Of a DNA stretch of 64,000 nucleotides, positions 19,146 to 62,459 are shown one piece after another (within the stretch, counting starts at the first letter, position 1; each line of letters opens with the position of its first letter). Under the pieces are notes generated by a model. It did not search any database, had not been told where the DNA came from, and worked only from the letters and a program-made list of their open reading frames with translations. Source of the DNA: Apostichopus japonicus (taxonomy: Eukaryota; Echinodermata; Holothuroidea; Aspidochirotida; Stichopodidae). A program made the translations under genes and the position numbers. The stretch lies in contig NC_092575.1 of the NCBI RefSeq assembly GCF_037975245.1, positions 14,738,310 to 14,802,309 on the forward strand, read 5' to 3'.

Positions 19146-20129
19146 GGCGCAATATATCAGTCCTTTACGTCTGACGTCACTTTTCACGCTATAACTACAA
19201 TTATTCAGGAAAAAAAACAAAACATATAGGTTCAAATAATTTATAGTCTTGACGATATATCAGTAATTTTTTTTTTGTCTATGCAAGTCCTCTTCTCTGT
19301 GGTTAACACGTAACACGTCACAGTTATCACCACTCACTCAAAATATCACAATTTCAAAAAGAGAAAAGTTCCATCTTCTGGTGTATTCAAGAATTCCATA
19401 TAAATAATCATCGAACGTATTAAAAGTAATTGAACTTTAATAAAATATTTCCGTCAAGAAAGAGTGTAAATGTTTACGACACATCCGTCAAAATATTGCG
19501 ACCACCATAGTTCAAATATTTATCACAAATAAATCCTTCCTTTTTCTATAGCATGGTGGTCCACCGCTGTTACTAAGACTGTATTGTGCTTATTTAAAAA
19601 CTTTAATGCACTGTTCAAGTAGTATGCACTCAAATCCAAAGGTTTAATGACTACAACGGACAAAAAAGGGTAATCCGTTTCAATTCTTTTAAACCACAAC
19701 AGATCATTTTCATATACGTTTTGTTTCTATGAAAACAGAGACAGTACAACGGAAGTGTTGGTGGGTCATGGAAACGAATTGGATCAAGCCTTCACGCAAA
19801 TTTCCGGTTTAAAAGGAGCCTTCCGGGAACCAGTGCCTGTAATTGTGTCAATACATGGGGGTCCATGAACAAGACGAAGTCCTTAAACAGTCCAAATGAG
19901 AATTTACCTTCGGAACGAGTAAGGTCTGGTTAAAGTCTGGAAACGACTTAACCAAGTTTCGGGGTTGATACGTAGAGGTAATCGAGTATAGCCTACAACA
20001 GAATATTAGGAAACACGAAAATACCTAGAATGGTTCTTTTTTTTTTATTTCTACTTTTCTAATTGAATAAATTGCGACTGTAATCATGTAGCCGGATCAA
20101 CAGGACGGAATGAGTTTGAAACTGGGATA

Positions 20130-20185
20130 CGTGGGGTGGGTGTGGTGGGAGGGGAGGGGAGGGTATGGGAGGAATGAAGGGGAGC
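20130..20185 (+). promoter_or_regulatory. Candidate G-quadruplex about 1 kb upstream of MMP-B
   Basis: GGGGTGGG, GTGGTGGGAGGGGAGGGGAG and GGTATGGGAGG give at least six runs of three or more G within 55 bp. Distance and strand are compatible with a regulatory role, but only the base pattern supports this. Confidence 0.35.
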
Positions 20186-21469
20186 CTTTGATGGATCACC
20201 AATAAGGTGTAATTGTTAGAAATGTCTTCGACGAAGGCAGTCGTGTACTTTAAAGGATGTCGACGTCACACCATAGCTGAATATTAGGGCCCGGGTTTAA
20301 AATATCATTGGTATTGTTTCCAAATATTAGCAGGTTGAAACTTGTTAAACGTTTATAATAGGGACACTTTCCTATACTTTTCTCAATTATTCCTAGATAT
20401 TGAGGGAGGTGTAAAGTGGAGAATCACATATCTGTGTGTAGAAATATTGTGAGAGGGTTCTTGAGGGCTTAAAACTCTGAATGTTCCTTAAATTGTCTAA
20501 CGGATATAGTCCTAGAGGACAATTACTTTTTGACCAGTCCTACATATTCCCAATACCTAAATTGCTGTTTTTTCTTTTAAGATATATTACTAGCTAATAT
20601 TGCCACAGTTTGTACCTGCATAAGCGAACTTGAAGCAAACAGGTGTGATGTCAACGTTACAAACTGATATAGCAACCTGTTTTGATTTTCTATTCTTTAT
20701 TTCTTTTTTCACTTAATTGTTTTGACCTTGCGTTGGATAGAGTTCCAACTTTGCTTCATAGGGGATGTAAAGATTATCGATTCCCCTGTGACTGTATTTA
20801 GTGCATTCATGTGTTGTTAATACATTCCAATTATCAGTGAAGAAAGTTGGAGAACTTTTAAAAAAAAAAACATTTAAAAAATATTGGAATTTGTACTTCT
20901 TTCATATAAGTCAATTGATATATACTTTCCTCTGAAGTATCCTGTTAATTTATTGTTGACTACTTTTTCCACGCTCTGTGGCATTATTTTGTATATTATA
21001 GTTGGGAATTAATAAGGTCCTTGGATTGGCTACCTTGAACGTGTGCTCTGAAATCACATTGTAAGTATTACTCGGTGCAGACTAAATTATTGCCATGTGC
21101 ATGGAAGACTTATTTGTCTGAGAGGCATGACAAGACCAGTTTCGACGCAAGGCACAATAGCTTTTTTGTTTGTTTTGTAATCGATTATACACAACTATAT
21201 ATGACATAATATGACATGATACTATTATTACATATTATATACTGCCAGTATATTCTTTCTAACGTGGTACTGGAAGGTGAGTGAAACCCAATGTTTCCCA
21301 AAGTTGACATTAATTTTTCTTTCATATTTACTATCAGCCAGCCACTCCGCCTGGGAAACTTCTGATAATATGAAACCTTCGAGACAGTATTTTTGAGATA
21401 ATTAAACACTGAAACTCAGTCCGTATTCAGTCACCTCCAGGTTCTAGCACAAGAACTCCAAGATCATCA

Positions 21470-21515
21470 ATGAGGCTTAGCAATCAGGAGGTTCCGGGTT
21501 CGATACCCGTCCGGG
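21470..21515 (+). repeat. tRNA-like 3' half with B box
   Basis: TTCCGGGTTCGATACCCGTC has a closed T-arm and a perfect B box. The 5' half with an A box is not evident. Probably a tRNA-derived SINE fragment. Confidence 0.4.
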
Positions 21516-21689
21516 TCATAGTAAGGTAGGTTTTACATACAAAGAGCGATCTAAACGGTATTCCCATCTGAAATGATATTGAAAAAATTCCAAACTTGAG
21601 TTAAAATGTTGAATTGGAAGCCAACCGACTTGTAAGTTGAATCCATAAGCCCTTGCGGCTTCTCCCACATCTGTGTTCGCTTAAGCGTC

Positions 21690-21747
21690 GTAAACGTGAT
21701 GATGATGACGATGATGATGACGATGATGAGGATGATGATAATGATGA

Positions 21748-21783
<36 letters not shown>

Positions 21784-21945
21784 AGACGACAACGACGAAG
21801 ACGACGACGACGAAGACGAAGACGACGAAGACGACGACGAAGACGACGACGACGAAGACGACGACGAAGACGAAGACGACGACGAAGACGACGACGAAGA
21901 CGACGACGACGATGAAGATGACGATGACGATGACGATGATTTATT
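21690..21945. repeat. (GAC/GAT/GAA)n triplet array
   Basis: About 250 bp of GAC triplets with GAA, GAT and GAG variants, giving long open frames on both strands (poly-Asp/Glu, poly-Thr, poly-Arg, poly-Ser). There are no flanking coding signals, so it is a microsatellite, not a gene. It shows higher-order GACGACGAAGAC blocks. Confidence 0.9.
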
Positions 21946-22847
21946 AATGTAGTTCGTACTTGAAGGGATAACATCCCATCGTTAGATACAAAATTTGATA
22001 CATATAGTGATGCCCAATCTTTATAAGTATCTATCAGATTTTGTGAAAACATTTGGAAAAGATCAATTTTGCACTTAATTCGAAACACTGCCCATTACAT
22101 ATTTCAAGCAATAATAAACTGAAGTTATTAATGGTAAAATAGAATAATATAAGCTACGTACGGTATTTCATTAATAGGTCAAACAGTAGATTATGCGTGA
22201 CCTTCTCGAGACACTAATGTATATAAAACACTCACATTTGTACATAAAGGCTACATATCGTCATACGGACCGAAAAACACACATTTGGGTGTTCGTTTCC
22301 TTTTTCTTGATTTCGGTTAGTGATTTACTTCGATGAATATGCAATCCATCATCACCTACCCCACACCACCGCATACTCCTCCCCTTCCGTTTCTCATCGG
22401 TAATGCACCCCACCAGTGCCCCTCTCAGTTGACAACGTGCTTTTTTTGAATTGTTGCTTTTCGATATAAACGTGAAACCGTTATAGTTAACTAAATCAAA
22501 ATCACACACGATTACGTGTATTGAGAAACAGTTGTTATAGGCTGTGACCACAAGAGAGAAACTTTGTCGGAAAGAAAGAAAGCCTAAAAACACCAGTTGA
22601 AATATCACGGTGGTGATTGGTCTGTGTGTCACACTCGAATGAGGTAGTCTAACAATGTTGTTGATCAAGCATTGCCTGTGTACTGTAAAAAACACGCTAC
22701 CGTATATCGAGAAGGAAGTCCTCTGACCACCTGAACATCCGTTTTAAACTGAAAAAAAAAACTTTAAAACTTTACAAGCTGTGCCAGGCATGGCCAGTGA
22801 TCAAGGTTAAATGTACTTTTTTTTCTGTTTCTTGCAATAAGTGTAGC

Positions 22848-23345
22848 TATACGCAGGCGCGGCGGAACGGAAAAATTATTGGGGGGCTAATATGTGGAGA
22901 CTATCTAAGCGGAGCGCCACCATCAGTTGGGGCGGAGCGTACAAGAAAATTTTTGGATTTTCAAATCCCCCAGATGGCCGGAAACGGCACTTCCCGAGTG
23001 TTTTATGCTGCGAATACCTAGCCCTAAAACATGGGTCGCAAGCCTGCAATTTCTCAGATTGCACGTAAAAATCTGTAAAAACATTGTAATTTGTATATTC
23101 GATGGTGTTTTAAGAGAGTAGCTATTACTCGACGTGTACTCGCAAAGACGTTTTTGAGTGTAGTAAATTACTACTTGGCGGTTCAGAGTGTGGCAAACTA
23201 TCATAATTATCGGGGGGACGTTTGGTAGGTCAAACTACGTTACGCGCCACCATGGTTGGCGCGTAGCGTAATGGAGAAAATTTTGAAAATATGCCTCCCC
23301 GATTGCAGGAAATGGCACTTCCCGAGCTGGAAAACAAGACCCCTG
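22848..23345 (+). repeat. Dispersed repeat family R1, copies 2 and 3
   Basis: The copy at about 22,848-23,010 carries GGCGCGGCGGAACGG, ACTATCTAAGCGGAGCGCCA and GCGGAGCGTACA, matching the reverse complement of 6,345-6,597. A more diverged copy at about 23,215-23,345 shares GCGCCACCATGGTTGGCGCG and CACTTCCCGAG. The repeated GTTACGCGCCA/GGCGCGTAGCG is an imperfect palindrome. Non-coding. Confidence 0.65.
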
Positions 23346-23649
23346 CCATGCCATAGTAGTCACATTTAGCCTACTTGCCATCATCATTATTGAAAATTAT
23401 TGAAACATATACCTCCGAGATTTTTTTCTTCCATTTTTTAGTCCTACTTTTTTTTTTTTTTTTGCGTCGTGAATATTGGTCCGGCGTTCGCCGGACCTGC
23501 CCGTACCGGCTCCGACGCCCCTAAATTAAATAAATGTCATAAGAAAAAACAGAAAGCATTTCTTAATGTCAACAAATGGGTAATTCCAAAACCATGTGCA
23601 GTTGCCAATAAATTTCTATGACCTAGCACTGTCATCATGTCATGAATGC

Positions 23650-26600
23650 ATGTACCCTATTAGACCGGCAGCCCAGTGCACTTTGATCAAACGAACGAGG
23701 TACCAATATCTGCGTATTGGAACATTTGTGGAAAAACCCAGTATATCCAAAAGTGGATGTCTGCCGTGGTCGCTCTGCTGCATGTGGCCCCTGAGGCCGG
23801 TTAAAGGGGGCCCAAAAATGCATCTGATCAAACGAACGAGGTACCACTTGAAACCAATGTCAACTTAATGCATGAATGCCACATAGTACTGAATGGCCCA
23901 TGCCAGACAAATTTTCTGCTGCAAAGGGCCCGCCAGACGCCCAAGAAGGGCCCCTAAAAATATGCATCTGGTCAAACGAACGAGGTACCACTTGAAACCA
24001 ATGTCAACTTAATGCATGAATGCCACAAAGTACTGAATGGCCCATGCCAGACAAATTTTCTGCTGCTAAGGGCCCGCCAGACGCCCCCAAATATGGCCCA
24101 AATGCCCGTTAGTGTAGCATTGACCCAGATTAAATATGCAAGGTACCACTCAAAATCGGTTTGGAATGTTCGGGTTGATCTTACAGACTATGGAAATCAT
24201 CATGCGAGACAAATTTTCTGCTACAAACGGGCTAACAGACACACTAAAAAAGGGCCCCCAAATGGGCCATGATCAATCATAGTTGGTACCACACAAAACC
24301 AATATTAAATGCAAAGGTACTTTCCACAGAGTAAAGAACTGCCAATGAAAGACAAATTTTCTTCTGCATAGGTCCCACCAGATAGAAAGTATAGGTGGCC
24401 CAATGCGGCCCTATATGGGCCTAATGAATTGTATATCGATGCAGACTATATGTGCCTTGTGACATGACATTTGTAGCATTCCACAGAGTAAAGAAATGCC
24501 AATACAATACAAATTTTCTTCTGCAAAGTGCCCACCACATGTAAAAAAAATTATGCAGTTTAAATAGTTAAGATACCACAAGAAACCAATCTATAACAAT
24601 CAAGAACATCCTGAATTATTCAAATTCCTTCCCGCTACATAGGCCAATGGAATAATGAGATTAGTATACTAGTAGGTGTATCAATTACTGAACATTTCAT
24701 TGAGCAAAACAAAAATGACGCGAACTCAGTCTTTGAGGGAGATCCTGACAGTTATAATGCATTCTCAAATCCATTCTTTTTCCTTTTATCCATTCTTTTT
24801 CCTTTTATCCAGTCAGTACTTTGTATCGTGAGCAGTGTTTAACTTGGCAGTTACTTTGTTTCGCTGGAAACACTGGAGCAGATTAAAATCATTTATGTAT
24901 TGTAAATAAGAAACCCAAAATCATTTTGTATCTTAAAACACTGTGTTTACGTTAGCATTGTAAATCTACAAAGTTTAAAATCTTGAGAAAGAACGCTTAA
25001 GTGTCATCTTAAGACATACATGTAGTCGAACAAAAGAGATTGTTTTGTTTCTTAAGCTCAGACAAAGAAACAATTATCAAACAATGGTGAAAATGCTTTA
25101 TAACGTGTACTTAACGATAAAGGTTTGGGTTGAAAATGTCCAATATGGTTTTTAAAAGATACATAATTGAAGCATAGAAATGTATATGTACTTTTATGCT
25201 AGGTACACTCTTTAAAGGACTTAAAATGCTAAGATTGAACAAACAAATACTGATATCACCACGTATGACTCCATTCCTTGATACAAAATATAAAATGAGT
25301 AATTGGCGTATATTACTCCATCTTGGTCTTTTAGAACTTCCATCATTACACTAATTCAATTCGAATAGCTTGTAACAAGTCCAACAAATAGATGTGGCAT
25401 CCATTTTTCAGAAATATGAATGCTAGATGAGGGTTTTTGTTTTCATCTATGAAGGAATCTTTTACCTTTCAAGAAAGTCATCTTGCTAGTTTAAAATGTA
25501 CTAAAATCATAATTGCCAAAGATAGTAACAAAAGATCACTATGTGATTACTCTGAACATGACACATGTTAGGTTCGAAGTATAAGAACTGAGAATTCATG
25601 TCTCTTGACAGTGATTAAACACTGGAGTGTGTGCATTGTAAAAAGACACTGCATTTGCCATTCAGACAGATCTCAAAAGAATCATTAGTAAGTTCATGAA
25701 AATTAAGTATTCCCATGAACTTGATTCTAAAAAGACAATGGAAGCTCAAATCTATGTTTCATTGTCGGAGTCATCACTCCAAGATGGTTCAGTACTTGAA
25801 TCATCGGCATCAAACTCGGAAGCCACGTCTGGTCGGCTACTTTGAAAATCTTCGCTCAATTCCCCTCTTGGAATAGATGATCTGGGAGAGCCGGTCCCTC
25901 AAACCAGTCAGGGCTGTAGCACCCATTCTTGCTCTTCCAACCGTAGTTCTGTGGATCCAAGCCAGGCAAGACTCTTCCTCAGAGTGTTAGAATTATAATG
26001 TGGGGAATTGTAATTTTTGCCCAGGCCAGCAAATCCCAAAATATTTAGAGGCTTAGGTGAAAGTGTTATCTTTATTTTGCTTAGAGCAGCGAATAGCTAA
26101 ATAAGATAAAACACTGGTCTTGTGTACAGTAACTCCAATTAATGCTGGAAACAATATAATCATGAGCTTGAAATGCCATGTTACAAGGCACATATATCCA
26201 ATTCTTTAGACCCATATATAGGGCCACATTGGGCCACCTATTCTTTCTATCTCGTGGGACCTATGCAGAAGAAAATTTGTCTTGCATTGACAGTTCTTTA
26301 CTCTGTGGAAAGTACCTTTGCATTTAATATTGCTTTTGTGTGGTTCCAAACCGCTTTTGAGTGGTACCTTGCATATTTAATCTGGGTCAATGCTACGCTA
26401 ACGGGCATTTGGGCCATATTTGGGGGCGTCTGGCGGGCCCTTAGCAGCAGAAAATTTGTCTGGCATGGGCCATTCAGTACTTTGTGGCATTCATGCATTA
26501 AGTTGACATTGGTTTCAAGTGGTACCTCGTTCGTTTGATCAAATGCATTTTTATGGGCCCTTTTGGGGCGTCTGGCGGCCCTTTGTAGCAGAAAAGTTGT

Positions 26601-27158
26601 CTGGCATGACGATTTCCATAGTCTGTAAGATCAACCCGAACATTCCAAACCGGTTTTGAGTGGTACCTTGCATATTTAATCTGGGTCAATGCTACGCTAA
26701 TGGGCATTTGGGCCATATTTGGGGGCGTCTGGCGAGCCCTTAGCAGCAGAAAATTTGTCTGGCATGGGCCATTCAGTACTTTGTGGCATTCATGCATTAA
26801 GTTGACATTGGTTTCAAGTGGTACCCCGTTCGTTTGATCAGATGCATTTTTTAGGGGCCCTTCTTGGGCGTCTGGCGGGCCCTTTGCAGCAGAAAATTTG
26901 TCTGGCATGGGCCATTCAGTACTATGTGGCATTCATGCATTAAGTTGACATTGGTTTCAAGTGGTACCTCGTTCGTTTGATCAGATGCATTTTTGGGCCC
27001 CCTTTAACCGGCCTCAGGGGCCACATGCAGCAGAGCGACCACGGCAGACATCCACTTTTGGATATACTGGGGTTTTCCACAAATGTTCCAATACTCAGAT
27101 ATTGGTACCTCGTTCGTTTGATCAAAGTGCACTGGGCTGCCGGTCTATATACAGTACA
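23650..27158. mobile_element. Foldback-like element with long, internally tandem inverted arms
   Basis: The left arm (about 23,650-24,468) and right arm (about 26,173-27,158) are reverse complements, both ending near AGACCGGCAGCCCAGTGCAC. Each arm is made of units of about 141-158 bp that share CGAACGAGGTACCA, CATGCCAGACAAATTTTCTG and GGGCCCGCCAGACG. GGTACC occurs at 23,699, 23,840, 23,984, 24,142 and 24,285, and at mirrored positions on the right. The right arm has one extra block of about 300 bp. About 1.7 kb of AT-rich DNA lies between the arms. This is the architecture of foldback or Galileo-like elements; the transposase class is unknown. Confidence 0.8.
25752..26000 (-). pseudogene. Decayed coding remnant inside the foldback-like element
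   Basis: The minus strand reads PGLDPQNYGWKSKNG, then CYSPDWFEGPALPDHLFQEG in the same frame, before a stop. In the next frame ELSEDFQSSRPDVASEF and DSSTEPSWSDDSDNET lead to a stop at 25,752-25,754. The order (YGW...YSPDW...LPDHLF, then an acidic tail) looks like one ORF broken by a frameshift. It resembles C-terminal regions of transposon-encoded proteins in marine genomes, but I cannot name the family. Confidence 0.45.
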
Positions 27159-28592
27159 GGTGAAATGCTAATATTGTTATTTTGTTCGTTTAATAATTGA
27201 TTGCGTTTAAACATAAAGCCATGTTCCACCCCTTGCGTGTACTCGTAGTGTAAACGCAAATGTTGATGAGTGTAGCGTTTAGCTTATTACCCTCTTATTT
27301 AAAACACTAATATTCGATGAGGCATGATACAGACAATCAATTATCATATTTAATTATTACACCTATATAGTACACGTGTGCATCGGACAGATCGACAAGT
27401 ATGCATTTAAAAATGGGCAGATGCACGTCTCGGAGCCTTGGTAAACATTGGGGGGGGGGGGGGGGCTTATCATGCATTTGCCCCCTCAACTTTTTCATTG
27501 GGGGGATGAGCCCCCCAAGCCCCCCACCCCAAGCCCCCCCCCACCCCCCGGTTCCGCCACCACTGGCTATACGTTGCTAAAAGTTAAAGCAGCTTATTTT
27601 CAGTTGATCTAGATTTAGGAAGTTTGATTTTATTCGATACTTAACTGTGGAGTATGGAGCTTATCAAAAATGTGTGTGTGGGGGGGGGGGGGGGGTATTT
27701 ACCAGTGGGTTGTGATCATCGTATATGAGGTCTTTACCACTACGAGTTATAGGTTTGTAGAATGATGCGATTACCCAGATTGAACATTGTAAATTTCTCT
27801 GTTTCGTTCTTTCAGTATGATATAGAAAAGATCCTGAATTGATTCGTCTTCCTCATGACTTCCAAATTTTATGTAACATAATCTTAGATATGACCGAGTC
27901 GTGAGATTTAAAGAAATGGTTCTCAACTTCTCATTATCCATCATTGCATGCAGTACGGTATTAGGCCTACTCCTTTCAAACAGGCCCGCGTTATATATCT
28001 GAATATTTGAATATTATAGCTCTGAAATAAAGGTTTTAACGTATAGCCTATATGCCGCTTTTAAAATTACATCATCAAGGCGTAGAAATAAGAATTTACA
28101 TCTTTCTTTTTGTCTCATATGGCGATCTTATTGTGGGGATGTAAATAGCCTCGGGTACCACCGCATCGTGATATGCTGGTGGACAAAACTATGCGTTAGT
28201 AATCCTTATTGATTAATACGAAATTTTGTCATATTTTTTTCTCTTCAAAATGTGTAAATGGGTGTTTTACTGCATATTATGACTTGCTGATACATGCGTT
28301 GTTGCCAAATCAAAGTCCTTTTTATTATATCATAACTATTGGTTGTTGTGGTTCAGTTCCTATATACGCCTGTCAATTTAACCAAGAACTTGCAATTGGC
28401 ATATTTCAATGGCATATTTGGTGGATCAATTATGGTCGAACTGATTTCGTTATAAGTCTTGTCAACAATAACAAACCATCAAGGCACATTTTACCTTCGG
28501 GAAATAGGGCTGCATAAATTGCACAGATACAAGCAAAAGCTTCGTAACGATATGGCCTTTTTCTCTTATATTTAGTTCATCATACTTCGCAC
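27159..28592. other. Upstream flank of BLTP2, no gene recognised
   Basis: Contains G/C homopolymer repeats (about 27,450-27,560, ending in CGGTTCCGCCACCACTGGC, and 27,680-27,696) that look like a dispersed repeat end. The remainder, up to the BLTP2 start codon, is AT-rich and should hold the promoter and 5' UTR, but no specific element can be supported. Confidence 0.5.
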
Positions 28593-60276
<31,684 letters not shown>

Positions 60277-60702
60277 TAAGTGCTTACTTCAAAACCTCTT
60301 CCACCCAATTTATTCTGACAACAGGTTTTGTTAAAATGTTTAAAGGTCAAGTGACACGTAACAGATTTCCTTCAAACTTACACAAATTGAAAAGCTACAT
60401 ATCAAAACCCTATATTCCAAATTTGGAGTTCCACAATTGTTTCTTTGCTGTTTTAATTAAGTTAATAACCAAGCTAATTCCGTAAGATAATGACGTCACG
60501 GGGGGAACCGCCAATGTTACCAAAGCTAGATATGCCTAATATGCTAACCGAGATCAAAGCCGTTAACAATACGTCACGAACAGTAAACAAAATATCAGAT
60601 GAGAATGGGTGCACAACAGTACAAGAAAGTTTCGTGTTCGTCAAACACTGTATACAGCGATAGCTTAGTACCAGTGCACTCAGCCAGCCTAGCTGCCTAA
60701 GT

Positions 60703-60927
60703 ACAGATTGGCTTGGACCTTCGAGCGAATCTTATGTGTGCAGTGCGCCCTTCACCAGTTGAAGTTTCGATTCCTATCGCCTATCCGCGCAACTTGGACT
60801 TGGAACACCAACAGCTCGCCGTCTACAAGACAATGCCGTTCCTTCTCTATTTGGAGAAAGTATCTTCAAATCTCGAGGAGATATAGAAACAAGTAGACCA
60901 GTAGTTGTGAAGCTGGATCGGAAAAGA
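60703..60927 (+). pseudogene. Second half of a THAP zinc-finger domain, disrupted
   Basis: In one frame: TDWLGPSSESYVCSAPFTS, a TGA stop (60,760-60,762), then SFDSYRLSAQLGLG, RRLQDNAVPSLFGESIF and RPVVVKLDRKR before a GTAAGT donor. THAP domains show W.PS..S.VCS.HF...F then R.L...AVPS.F, so the match runs across the stop. CSAPF replaces CSxHF, losing a zinc-ligand His. THAP domains bind DNA and occur in P-element-type and other transposases as well as host genes. Two independent lesions argue for decay. Confidence 0.65.
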
Positions 60928-62217
60928 GTAAGTGTATTTTCTGGCCTAGGCCTACTACAACAAGGACTAACTTGGTATTATTACTAACTTACAGTAGGCT
61001 AATTCTTATAATTTCGTTCAGTTAGTTAGGCCCTAAATTAGGTACGGCGACGATAAAGTTAGGCGTAGGCTAGGGCTATATTAACTTTTATCTGTGGTAC
61101 ATCATAAAAAATCCAGAATAACAAGCATAAGATGTTTACATGTCATTTTGCCCAATATTATAATGTGCTCCCACCTATCTATATACTCAGAGTCATAGCT
61201 CATATGTTTCACAGTAAATGACATCCTTATATTTTGCCATTTTTGTTGGTAGGGCTGCAGTTTTTGTTACAAGAGAAAACGCTTGTGACAGGTACTTTCA
61301 AATATATCAAACTGCTTTCTTAAATGAACTTTCATAACTTCCTTGTTATTTTCTTTCCCAATTTTCAATACTTAGATTAATCTAGAAGCTGTTCCCCAAC
61401 CAACTGCAGTGAAAATAAAGGCAGGATTCTGCAGAATGTACATCTCCATCTAAAGGTAGCATGATCTTATAGACATGTGCTTGATAGTACCAAAAAACAG
61501 TTGGGAAATGGGGGAGGGGAGGGTGGTGACAGGCATTAAAGATTTAAGTAGTCAGTTTTGAACGGGATACAAGGAATCTGCACCAGTAAAACATCGAGGC
61601 ATGTATATGGGGGGCAAGCTACCAGACAAAAAGGAGGCAGCAGTATTACGGCCGAAAGGTCCCCATAAATAGGCTTTAATAGAGTGATGGATGGGGAGGG
61701 GGGGGGTGGGGGAGAAAATGTGGTACAGAAGTGTAAGCTAGGGTAATACAAGGAAGAATGGAAAACTTTCATACATCTATAGAGTATTCTATAGCAGAAG
61801 TGAGTACAGGGGCCAAAATTTTAGAAACAGTACTCGTTGAAAGCAAAATAGCAATTAAAACTGCACATCGGGCAGGCTGACTAGGGGATAAAATACATTG
61901 TATTTTATCCATCATATCCGCCTGCCTGACGAGAGTGGTTGAGGAGGCTATACCTGATGGCTTCACAGGAAAATATAAAGGCTACATCTATAGTTACTGA
62001 GAGAAGGGAGATTACATTGTAGTTATACTATATGAAACCAAGCTGAAGTCATTTGCAATGCTCATGGTGTGAGTGGCCCATATTTTTGCAGCCACATAAA
62101 GCAGGAGGATATGCTCTCCTTCAGAAAAGATAAGTGAACCATCTAGGCAGCTGACCCCTGTCCAAGAGCAGCCTACTGTATGTGTGTGGTATAATAAGCG
62201 TTTATTCTAATTTTCAG

Positions 62218-62459
62218 TGAATGTAACACATGTATGTAGAAGTCCAGTGTTCACTGGTCCCCCTACCACCATTGAAGTTGTTGACTGGACCAACAGAGAC
62301 AAGAACACCATCAAAGCAACCAGGGCCATCTCACAGTGGCGATGATGGTCCATCTGCTGCTGTGGCATCCACATCGGGATACACCGAAAAACCGCCAGGT
62401 AGTCCGGACTACACTCCATCAGTTAACTCATCTGAACATGACAAAGATGACGCTTCAAG
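62218..62459 (+). pseudogene. Possible linker exon of the THAP-type gene
   Basis: Bounded by TTTTCAG and AG/GTAATT. One frame is open from 62,230: TETRTPSKQPGPSHSGDDGP, STSGYTEKPPGSPDYTPSV, NSSEHDKDDASR. A Ser/Pro/Asp-rich low-complexity linker is common after THAP domains in such genes. No transposase core was found downstream, so the assignment is weak. Confidence 0.35.

Larger units (their letters stand above)
19146..21689. other. Upstream region of MMP-B, no gene recognised
   Basis: Presumed 5' flank and promoter of MMP-B, but no core element can be called with confidence. It contains a G-rich tract at about 20,130-20,185 and a tRNA-like 3' half (GGGTTCGATACCC) at about 21,470-21,515. 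The rest is AT-rich with no coding signal. Confidence 0.5.

Noticed and set aside
21653-21952. Asp/Glu-rich protein-coding gene
   Set aside because: Triplet repeat with equally long open frames on both strands and no splice or homology support.
23596-24272. Protein-coding genes in the inverted arms (also 26,173-27,200)
   Set aside because: The same frames recur because the units are tandem and inverted. Sequences are proline/cysteine-odd with no domain; the repeat explains them.
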